From NCBI RefSeq assembly GCF_902635505.1, contig NC_045427.1, positions 261,041,922 to 261,105,921 on the forward strand: DNA of 64,000 nt. The letters are read 5' to 3'. Numbering within the stretch: the stretch's first letter is position 1; each line of letters starts with the position of its first letter. The translations under genes were made by a program, and so were the position numbers. Shown here one piece after another: positions 9,957 to 21,900 of this stretch. Under the pieces are notes generated by a model. It was not told the origin of the DNA and did no database searches. It was given only the letters and a program-made list of their open reading frames with translations. This DNA is from Sarcophilus harrisii (Eukaryota; Chordata; Mammalia; Dasyuromorphia; Dasyuridae).

Positions 9957-12900
9957 GTAAGTGATTCCTATGCTTAGTAAAAACCTATCTCAGTGAGTTC
10001 TGGCATGTGTTATGAAGAAATGGCCATGAATCCTGAAACATCTAAAGTGTATAGCATGTCCCTGATTTAATATTGGAAATCACTTTGATAAGTGAATATT
10101 AGTAACATACTCTATGTTCTTTTTTCATTTGAAATTTCTCTTTTAATTTCAGATGTTTTGGATAACACTTTCACTTCTGCCCCTACAGATAATTCTTCCC
10201 TTTCACCCTGGTGCTTACAGCAACGTAAGCAACTGCTAGACTCACTGCCAGAGTTAAGGGCCTCTCCAGAATTCTTTTTAGAGGAGAGATCCATGCCTGA
10301 GTTAGAAGTAGAGAAAGAAATTGAGTTAGGTAAGTATCATTAAAAGCATACATCCCTTTTTTAACTCTTAGAGGTGATTAGGTACACTTGGATGCTATAG
10401 CAAATATCTTAGAAATTTCTGGACAGGAAAACAAAACCTATAGAAATCTATAGAAATAAAAAAGAATGATGAACCAGGGCTTAATCAACAACAGTTTGTC
10501 ATTTATCCCGTAAACTTCTTTTTTTTTTTTTTTTTTTTAATTTAATAGCCTTTTATTTACAGGATATATACATGGGTAACTTTACAGCATTAACAATTGC
10601 CAAACCTCTTGTTCCAATTTTTCACCTCTTACCCCACCCCCACCCCCTCCTCTAGATGGCAGGATGACCAGTAGATGTTAAATATATTAAAATATAAATT
10701 AGATACACAATAAGTATACCTGACCAAAACGTTATTTTGCTGTACAAAAAGAATCAGACTCTGAATTATTGTACAATTAGCTTGTGAAGGAAATCAAAAA
10801 TGCATGTGTGCATAAATATAGGGACTGGGAATTCAATGTAATGGTTTTTAGTCATCTCCCAGAGTTCTTTTTCTGGGCATAGCTAGTTCAGTTCATTACT
10901 GCTCCATTAGAAATGATTTGGTTGATCTCGTTGCTGAGGATGGCCTGGTCCATCAGAACTGGTCATCATATAGTATTGTTGTTGAAGTATATAATGATCT
11001 CCTGGTCCTGCTCATTTCACTCAGCATCAGTTCGTGTAAGTCTCTCCAGGCCTTTCTGAAATCATCCTGTTGGTCATTTCTTACAGAACAGTAATATTCC
11101 ATAATTTTCATATACCACAATTTATTCAGATTCTCCAACTGATGGACATCCATTCAGTTTCCAGTTTTTAGCCACTACAAAAAGGGCTGCCACAAACATT
11201 CGTGCACATACAGGTCCCTTTCCCTTCTTTATAATCTCTTTGGGATATAATCCCAGTAGTAACACTGCTGGATCAAAGGGTATGCACAGTTTGATAACTT
11301 TTTGAGCATAGTTCCAAACTACTCTCCAAAATGGTTGGATTCGTTCACAACTCCACCAACAATGCATCAATGATGCATCAATGTCTCAGTTTTCCCGCAT
11401 CCCCTCCAACAATCATCATTATTTTTTCCTGTCATCTTAGCCAATCTGACAGGTGTGTAGTGGTATCTTAGAGTTGTCTTAATTTGCATTTCTCTGATTA
11501 ATAATGACTTGGAGCATCTTTCCGTAAACTTCTTTATTTAAAACAAATGATTTTGATGAATTGATCAGAAATTATGACCCTCAGACTTCTGGGAGCCACG
11601 ATGGTGGAGTAAGCAGTAAATCACCATAACTCTCCCGTTTTCACCTACAAACAACTCAAATGCATGCCTCAAGTTAAATTCTGGAATAATACAATCAGCA
11701 AAAAAAATAAAATAAATCACAGGGTGAGCAAATCTTTTAACCCAAGAAACTTGGAAGGTCAGTAAGAAAGTCTGTCTTGCTTGGGTCAAAGGGGAACACA
11801 ATCCAGGATAGGAAACATCCCAGTGAGATGGAGCAGGCAGATACCAACACCAAGAACCACCACATGCTTTAGTGTAGCCTCAGACAAACACAGAAATACC
11901 TCATTCACTTCAGCATTGGGATCCCAGCTCAGCCTTAGGAAAGCTGCTAGACCCCTACAAGCTTCCAGCAGTGCCAACTACCCCCATGGGTACCTCTATC
12001 AATACAGCACCAGATATGAAGGTGGCCCTCAGGATAATATCAGTGCAGCACCATGTAAGTAGCCAAAGGCTTATAGATAGCCCCTAGCACACTAGGGGTA
12101 CTGAGAGAGTATCCCTTTCATTCTGAGAGCAGAGGCCTTAAATTTAAGAGAAAGGGAAATGGCCAAAAAGATGAGCAAAAACAACAAAAAAAGAATCTGA
12201 CATAGAAAGTTATTATGGTGACAGGGAAGATTGAGACACAAACTTCAGAAAAGGACAGCAGTATCAACCTATGGGCAAAACCCCAGAGAAAAATAGGAAA
12301 TGATCTCAGGCCCAGAACCCATGGAAGCTCAGAAAGGAATTTAAAAATCACATTAGAAGAAAAAATGGTAAAAGAAATGAAAGTGACCTAAGAGGAATTA
12401 TGGGGGAAAAGGTTAATAGCTTGAAAAAAGAATTGTTTAAAAAGTAGAATGGACCAAATGGAAAAAGGGATGCAAAAATCCATTGACAAAAACAATTCCT
12501 TAAATATAACTGACCAAATGGAAAAGAAAGTATAATAGTTAACTGAGGAAAAACAACTCCTTAAAAAAGTTAAAATTGGGCAAATGAAAGCTAATGTCTC
12601 TATGAGAATTAAATTCAAAAGAATGAAAAAAAACCCAGAAAATGAAGTAAAATATTTCATTTGAAAATAGATACAGGAGAAACAATGTGAGAATCATTGG
12701 GCTACCTGATGCCATAATCAAAAGGAGGACCTGCACAGCATCTTTCAAGAAATTATCAAGGAAAATTGCTCTCCTATCCTTGAACCAGAGGACAAAATAG
12801 GCATTGAAAGAATCTACTAATCACCTTGGGAAAGAGATCCCAAAATAAAAACTCCAAGGAATATTAAGGAATAAATACTGCTGGTGGGCAGAAAGAAATA

Positions 12901-15900
12901 ATTCAGATATCAGGGAGCCACAGTAAGGATTACACAGGACTTTAAGGAGCTACAATAGTTAAGAATTTATTTACTATTTACACTTTAAATAATATCATGA
13001 TAATACTATTATTATGAATAGTAATCATTTATATTAAAGTCAAAATTAAAGATCGAGTCAAGAGAAATCTACATTCTACGTTATATGTCATATGTCAGCT
13101 ATATTATTTTAGATGCATATATCTGAATATAGGTGGGTATGTTGGCATATAGTTCTATGTATATATGTTTATAGATATATGTATATGTGTGTGGGTCTGT
13201 GTGAATTTGTATATATGTGTATATAAATATTTTTATGCTTAATTATAGCCTACTTAGGAGAGGGAGCAAATAAAAGGGGAAAAAAAAATAAAAAGTTCTC
13301 AGCAGAGAACAAAATAATAACCTACAAGGAAGCAAAAAAAAAAAAGGATATTCATGAATATTATTTCTTCTATTATATACGTTTTCTTGAAATGGAAATT
13401 TATTGTTATATACTTTGAATCCTCCCTGATGTTCTGCTGGGCCCAAGACATTTTCCTTTTCTGTCTTTTTTCTATTCTGTTTTTTCTTATTCAATAAAAA
13501 GAAAAAATATAATTAGGAAAAAATAAAATAGAAATAGCAAAGTATCAGAAATCATGAAAAATTATATTCCAGAAGACAAAGAAGTAGGACTACAACCAAG
13601 CATCACCAGTCCAGCAAAATTAAGTATAATGTGTCAAGGGGAAAAAATGGTACTTCAATGAAATAGGATTTCAAGTTTTCATAAGAAGACCAGAGTTGAA
13701 CAAAAAATAGGATCTCCAATATTAAAACTCAAGAGAAGCCTAAAAAGTTAAAAAGGGAATAGAAAACATAGACTAAAATAGAGTTGAGCTATTTACGTCC
13801 CTACATGAGAAGATGATACTTATAATAATTTAAAATTAAAAAAAAAAATTTAGTACAAGCTAGTACATCAAGGGTTTTGATATAGAGTGAATTAAAGTGA
13901 CATTAAAAAAAATAAGGTATGAGAAAGAAGAGTACACTGGGTGCAGAAGGAAGGAAGCAGTAGAATGGAGTAAATTCTTCACATGAAGAGGTGCAGAAAA
14001 ACCTATTACAGTTTAGGCAAAAGATGGAAGGGTGTGTGATAGGCATTGCTTGAACATTACTCATCAGTTTTGGCTCAAAAAGGGAATAATATACATGATC
14101 AGTTGAAAAAAAGAAACCTATATTACCCAAAAGGACAGACTGGGGGAGGTGGTAGCAGAAACAAAGTACTTATTGAGGAGGGAAAGAGTGAAAGAAAAGA
14201 AAACAAACAAGAGGGAAAATAGAATGGAGGGAAATAGTTATCATAAGTGAAAGTGAATGGGATGAAGAATCTCATAAAATGGAACTGGAAAGCAGAGGGG
14301 AGCAAAAATCAAAATCCAACAATATGTTTACAAGATATCCACTTGAAACTGAAAGACAACAAGAGTATGTGAAGGGCTAGAGAAGTATCTACTTTGCTTC
14401 AGCTGAAATTAAAAAAGCAGGATTAGCAGTTCTGATGTCAGACAAAACAAAACAAAAAAATAGATCTAATTAAAAGAGATAAGGAAGTAAATTACATCTT
14501 GCTAAAAGGTACCAAAGGCAATGAAGTAATATCAATACTAAAAACATAAGAACCAACTGGTATAGCATCCAGATTCTTAAAGGAAAAATTAAGTTATAGG
14601 TTCATAACCAAATGAGATAGAAAACATTATGAAATTTAAAATAGACAAATTCGATTATATTTAAAAGCTTTTTGCACAATTAATCCAACTAAGATTAGAA
14701 GGAAAACAAAGCTGAGAAAATTTTTTTAGCAAGTGTCTCTGATAAAAACCTCATTTATTAAATATATAGAGAGTTGAATCAAATAAATGAGAATACAAGC
14801 AATTCCCCAATTGATAAGAGGTCAAAGGATATAAATGGGATTTTCCAGTGAAGAAATCAAAGCTTTCTATAGGCATATGAAGAAGTGCTGAGAATCCTAA
14901 TTAGAGAAATACAAATTAAAACAACTTTGAAGTATTATTTCACGCCTATCAAATTGGCTAATATGACAAAAAAGGTAAATGATAATCTTAGAGGATATGG
15001 GGGAAAATGTGACACTAATGCACTGTTAGTGGAATTGTGAATTGATCCAGTCATTCTGGAGAGCAATTTGAAACTATATTTAAAGGACAACCAAACTTTG
15101 CATATCTTTTGATCTAACAATACCAATCCTAGGTCTGTATCCCAAAGAAATCATAAGGGGAAAAGGATCGTGTACAGAAATATTTATAGTAGCCCTTTTT
15201 GTGATGGCAAAATATGAACAGAATCAGTAAAATATTGTACATGGTATCAGCAGCATTATATAATGATAGAAACTGAATTGTTTTGATATGTAATTGGTGG
15301 GAAAAGTAGTATTAAAACTGATTTTGAAATTTATTCTAAATGCCACTTGATATGAATATGATATTTCTTACACTTAAGTCAGACACTAAGGCTAAGTGTA
15401 GCAATGCTTATTATAATTCATAAAAGTAAAAAATTTCTTAATAGGTAATGAGGATTACTATATCAAGCAGGAAAACTTGATCGGTGAAGATTACAGGATA
15501 TTTTGGATAGTTCCAAGCAACTCTGAAAAATTAACTTTAATAAAGGTAGGAAAAAATTGTTTATATTCTTCATTTCAACTTTAATACTTTATGTAAATAG
15601 ATTTCTCTAGCATCAGTAATTATATGGGATACTTGTTACTTTTAGCTTCTCCAGAAATGTATAGAATTCCCTTTCCTCAAAGTCCATGGATAGATAAAAA
15701 GATCAATTTCGAGTAAGGCTGGGGTCACATAAAAAGAATTAGAGATTAGTGGATAGGAGTCAGGAACTGAGTGTAATAGGAATTAGACATCAAGCAAAAT
15801 GTGTCAGAATAATGTCAGCCTCTCAACTTTTAAGTACCAGATTTTGGAACTGGCAATGGCACAGAGACTTGTAAGCTAGAAAAAATTCCCATCACTAGCT

Positions 15901-18900
15901 CAGGAAGTAAAGAACAAAGAAGAAAACTTGAATTTAGCTCAGATTAGTATTTCAGAAGAGATTCACTAACTTTTAGGTATGCTGAAGAAGAAAATGCAAT
16001 TTAGTTAGTAATCCAACCAGTGGCTGACCAAGTTATAAGGAAACAAAATTTCTCTTTTTATACCAAGATTTTCTCTATATACCAAAAGAAAGCTGCAGGA
16101 GTGTTTCCTCTACCCTTCTATCCACCCCAGCATACCCAAAAATACTAAGGTTATGGGCTAAGAGATGAAGTAGGATGCTACTTCTCTGGTCTGCATCCCT
16201 TGGGGCACTAAGTTTTGATGATCATACCAATAATCATAATTCATCCTTACAAATGTGTTGCTGCTATTGTTCAGTTTTTAGTCCTGTCTGACTCTTCATG
16301 ATCCCACTTGGGGTTTTCTTAGCAAAGAAAACTAGAGTGGTTGGCCATTTCCTTCTCCATCTCATTTCCCAGATGAGGAAACTTGAAGCCCATAGGGTTG
16401 AGGGACATGCTCAGGGTTGCACAGCTAGTGAGTTTCTGAGACCAGATGTGAATTCAAGTGTCTCTGTCCATACATTGCCACCGAGTTGCCCCTGTGTGGC
16501 TTTATAGACATAGTGGGGTTCAAATAATACATTTTTGTATATGAACAGTACTTACGTGATTTAGATGCCAGACTTTTATAATTAGCATTAGAATGCTAAA
16601 AGATTTCACTTGACTTTTTGATTTGCCTTTCCAAATGAATCAGCAAAATTTAGTTCATTCTAGAAGTAGAATTATCATAGGGGTGACTTAGCTACGGCTA
16701 CATCTTTGTTGCAGTTGTTTGTAGGACTTGAGATTTCTGGGTCACAGCCCTGTTGGAATTAAGACAGACTGATTTGTTTATATATTTCAAATAAATTTGG
16801 TTGATTTGTTTTTATAGCTTTTCACCCTCCCAAAAGGAGTAGCTTCCAAAGGGGAATAAATTATAATGGAGTTCCTTTATAATAGAGTAAAAGAGAGTGT
16901 GTGTGGGGGGGAAAGCAGTTCATAAAAACCAACCAATATTGGGGAAAGTTTGACATTATCTGTCATTATCCATCCCTAGTCACCACTTCTGTACAGGGAG
17001 AAAAAGAAAGAAGGGAAAGGTTGGGGACTTTGAATTTAACTTAATTGATACAATGTCTTTTTATTTTTAAACAATCATTTTCAGGTGTATTCTCAGCCTG
17101 TACCGTGGGATTATTATATCATCTTCAACTTAAGAGAGCGTCTGAATGAAGAGTTTGATCACAATTTCAGTGCTGACTGCAGCTGTTATCTATACCAAGA
17201 TGGCTGTATTATTTTACATCAGAATATAAATTTTTTCACGCTTTGGGTTTGTTGGATTACTTTCTTTAAAACTATAACATGGATATATTTCTCAAGTAAA
17301 TATAGTGAAATATGATCTGCTTAGGTTTTGTTAATTGAGTGTCTGATACTAGTTCTGCTTCTTTTCTATTTGGCATATACATTCATCAGGAAAAGCATAT
17401 GAGTTTGAGTGGAATGAAGTTTCGTTCAATTTAGCTAACACTTGTTTAGCACGTATTATGAATGTAACCCACTGTACTGGGTGCTGTAGAGGATTCAGAG
17501 ATGTGTATAGTATTCCTCAGGAGTTTATATGCCAGGCTTCAAGAACAGAGCAGGATCTTAGCAGTCCAGTGGGGTTGTGGGACAATATTCACAGTTGAGA
17601 AAAGAAAATTGAGTCAAAGTTCTTAGAGTATATTTGGCAGCAAAAGAGCCATAAAACCATAAGATGCAGAATTGAAAAGGATGTTAGAAATTATCCATTC
17701 TAACTTTCTAATTTCAGGCAGGAAAATTAAGGCCTAGGGAGATTAAATAACTTACAGTTATTTAATTATATAGTAGTGAACAGCAAAACTGAATTTTGTA
17801 TCCATGTCTATAGACTCCAAGTTCAATTTCCCCCCATTATACCACATTTCTACTGTTATCCAATTTGCCTGGATCATAGAATACTTACAGGAAAGTAATA
17901 CAAGGTAAAACTGGGAAGATAGGTTAGAGTCATGTTTGAAGGGGCTTTGAATATCAGAATGAGTTTGGACTTTATACAATGAAGAAATTTCTGAATTTTT
18001 TTAAGCAGAAAAAAAGATGATCAATGTTGTACTTTAGGAATATTTATCTGGCGGTTTTGTTTAGCATGAATTGGAATAGAGAAACCACTTGGGCTATTAT
18101 AATAGTTTGGGGGGGGGATTTTCTAACCTAGAATGATGGAAGTAAAAATGGAAAAGGGGGTAAATATAGGACTTGACAACCAGGGTAGACTTAGGTGGAC
18201 TACTTTTATGTGGGGAATGAAGGGAAGGAAAAGTGAATGACTAAAGATTTGAACTTTGGTTTCTGGTGAAATGGTGATAAGAAAAGTAAGACTGTTAGGA
18301 GGAGGTGGTGATTTCAAGAGGGTAGAGGATAATGCAGGGATGTTAAATTTGGTTTTGAGCATATTTTTGAGGTACCAGTGGAACTTGATAAGCTGTTCAA
18401 CAGGTAAATGTAAATGCAAACTATCTTGAAAGAAGGATTGAAGCTAGAGCTATACTTCGAGAAGTTATCCACAGGAAGGTGATGATTGAAGCCATTAGAA
18501 GTAGATGAGATTGCAAAAAAAGTTGTGAGAAGAGAGGAGATAGAACTTTGGAGAAAGCCCATATTCAGGTTTTGGAAGAAGAGAGAGCTCACAGAAGAGA
18601 GGAGCAGACAGAAAGAACCAGTAGAGTTGAGTGTCACATGAATCAAGTGTTAGAAAGTATTTCAAAAAGAATTAGGTTCAAATGTTTGAGAAGAAATACC
18701 AAGAAAACACCATTGGGTTGGTCATTAGAAAATCCTGATTAGAATTGTCAGAAAAGTCAGATTGTTAGAAAAGTCAGATTGCAAAGGGTTAAAAGAAGAA
18801 CTTGATGCTGAGGGAGAAGGGGAGGGGAAGGATTTAGCAGAGTTTTTTTTAAGTGATGTTTGTAGATAAGGGAAGGAGCTGAGGAAAGATGAAAGGGAAA

Positions 18901-21900
18901 GGATGATTGATGGATGTCCTGGGAATTTAAACTTTTGTTCAAATTCTGAACTTATTAGAAATATCGATAGGTGTACTCTTAATTTATGCATGGTGTATCT
19001 ATCTGAAACAATTTAGCTTATGGCATGTTTCCATTAGTTTTCTGTTTTCTTTTTCCAGGATCTACTGCAGCACAGTGAATCCATTGACTCTGGAGTAGCA
19101 ATTTTGTTTATTCACAATCTCTTGGCATTAGTGGAGAAGCTGCACAAAGCAGAAATAGTACATGGAGATTTGGGTCCTCGAAGTCTGATACTTGGAAACA
19201 GGTTGGGTACTGTTTTTCATTGTGTTTCACTTGTGCTCTGCCTTAAGACTTGGAATTCTTGCTACTTTCTCATGCCTTTTGATGTACGTGAATGCATTTA
19301 AGAATAAAATTTCTGCTTACTAAAAATCAGTGATGGTTAAGAACAGTCTATTTGGGACCACCTCCAGAAGTTTTTTTATTTTTCTGTCTGAGATTAATAT
19401 TTAGAGTCTCAAGAAATAAAGAAATATGGCCATGTCCTCAAATAAGGCACAACATTACATAGCAATCAATAGAACCCTAATCTATGAGAAGGTTATTGAT
19501 TTTGGTGGTCTTGAATGGAGATTGGACTAGATGATCATAACCATAAAGGAAGGAAGAGCCTGTTATGTGCCTATATCTATAAACTGGATGTCTAAAGAAC
19601 CCCTAGAATCTATCTAGAGCAAGATAATAAAACCCTTGAATGAAATAGGCCCTGTCAGCTCATCCTTAGTAATCCTACAAGTCAGCCAGGACTGCAGTGC
19701 AAAGCTGAGGATCTCAGCTAATGACAATTGTAGCTTTCTACAACCCTCCTTGTATAAAGCATTTGAACTTAGCCAGGTACAGAAAATTCTTCCCCAAGCC
19801 ACCAGGGGGCATCAGTAAAATACATAGACAGATCCATAAGGAAACTGAATTAACATTGTAAAGCCTTTTCTCCCCCCTAGCTCTTTCAATTCCAAAAGTG
19901 TTTTGGAATTCCACTCTAATAATTAAAAAAAAGTGAGGTTCTATACTCAATAAAAACATTTGCAGTTGGTAACTTTAAAGTGAAAGAGCCTGTCCTAGTT
20001 TTTAAGTGAAACTAAATATGCAGTTGGATCAGTTACAAATGCAAATTATTTGAAAATATGATATTTCCTACTTGTATAAAAAAAAAAGAGAGAGAACAAA
20101 TTGAAGGTGAAACATAGTTTATTTGTTTCTATCAGGAGTTAATAGCTACTTTTGAGTTTTCATGAAAGCTTCTCTATTTGGAGAATAGCTTTATATACCT
20201 TAGATAAGTATAGATATATAGATAAATCCCAAGGACATAATTACTAATTAGTCGAGTGTTAGGAAGTGATTATAATCTTTATTTCTAGTAAAATATATTA
20301 GGATGCTTCATTTGAGAACAAAGATATGTACAATGTCAAATTAATAGAAAATTCAATAAGTTTCACAATGTGAGCATCTAAAACTTCCATCTACTTAACT
20401 TTTAAGAAAAACATCTTTTTATTGTTTCTGGATAATTTCAAGAAGGAGGATTGTAAGCAATTCTTAGAAAATACTATATGATTGCTGTGAACACAATCAT
20501 GGCTTACCTTTATATGCATTTTCATTTTCTCTGTCACAACTCTTAATCAGCCTATGAAATTTGTTGTCACTCATGTTAAAGTCCAGTGGAAAATACTGCT
20601 ATACACTCACTGTCCACACACTGCCCCCATTGTTCATTATGCTGTAGTAGCTCAATAAAAATGTTTCCAAATAATTGTGTAATGATCTAAATATTCCTTT
20701 TGAAATGGTTTTCTTATATCCTCTTCATCCAAGTAACCTTTTGCTCTTCATTAGAGTACTTTTACAGATGTATTTTCTGAACTAACCATTGGAGGGGGCC
20801 ATAGGCATGGCTAAGTAACTGCAGTATAAGTTTTGTTTTGTTCTATGTTTTCTCCCCTAGGCAACTTGGGGATGCTATAACTTAGCACTTTTCTTCCTTT
20901 TGAAATCTGTGCTCAGGATTATTAGTGCCTGTGTCTGTAATGAAAATGACCAGGCTTTGAAGATAGTGGACTTCTCCTACAGCGTAGACCTGAAGGTACA
21001 ACCAGAAGTTCCTACCCTACATGGCTTTCGGACTGTACAGATCCTAGAAGAACAAAAAATTTTTGCCAACTGTGTTTCTCCTTACCAAGTAAGTGTATAA
21101 AATGGTCGGGAACAAAAATAGTGCTAACTTCTTAGATTCTTCCTCTTTTGAGCATTCTGTAAGAGCTAAATGACCTAGCTCTTTATTTATTGTTCTCTAT
21201 CTCTGTTCTTGTATCCAATTTTTTTTTTTGTAAATATTATAAAGTAAAGTAAAATATAACATGGCTGTTTAAATATTTCACTAAGGGATAACCATACAGA
21301 CTCCTTTCCCACCTTTCCGAACCAGCATAAACAAGTGAGCATGAATTCTTCTTCCATATGCCAGTTAAGTCTTGTAACCATGATCAAGCCATAACTTCTG
21401 AACCTTATTTCTTTTCCTATAAAATGAGAGTAAACTTTGTTCTTATCTCAAAGGACTGTTGTGAAGATCTACTCTATGTGAAAGTATATTAGAAATAAGG
21501 ATAACAAGAATGTGATATAGAAATTAAGGCATTATTACTATTATGTTAATTTCTGTTAGTTATGTATGCCCTGGGTATTCGTAATTAATGAACTAACCTG
21601 TAACAGGAATGGTTTGTGCCGCTTCTAGATGTCAGTTGCCAAGCATATAAATCATCTAGAACATGTAACTCTTAAGTTTGGCAGTTTAAGTATTTGTTCT
21701 TGTTTTTAAGGCCAGTCCCTGGAATTGTTTATGCTGCTCAGTTCTGTGGAGGGATCAATCAAGTATTTCTTAAGTACTTACTAGTCAGGCACTGTGTAGA
21801 GCACTGGCAATACAGGGACAAAGAATGAGACAATCTTTATTTGCTAGAAATTTAAGTTCTAATGAGAAAGACGAATACCTCTTTTTTAAATGCCATAAAT

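Noticed and set aside
14123-14305. Pro/Phe/Ser-rich minus-strand frame
   Set aside because: Antisense of purine-rich L1 sequence.
18314-18646. Overlapping Ser/Leu-rich minus-strand frames
   Set aside because: Reversed L2 debris; pyrimidine-rich DNA gives such frames by composition.
19104-19301. 65-codon frame starting inside the BUB1B HGD exon and running into the intron
   Set aside because: Explained by reading through the donor at 19202; the real exon ends at 19201 because the phase joins 20917.
20861-20916. Earlier acceptor TCTCCCCTAG at 20860 for the DFS exon
   Set aside because: Using it would add codons interrupted by a stop (TAG in 'aacttagcac' region) and break the Arg codon that continues the previous exon; the acceptor at 20916 keeps frame and similarity.
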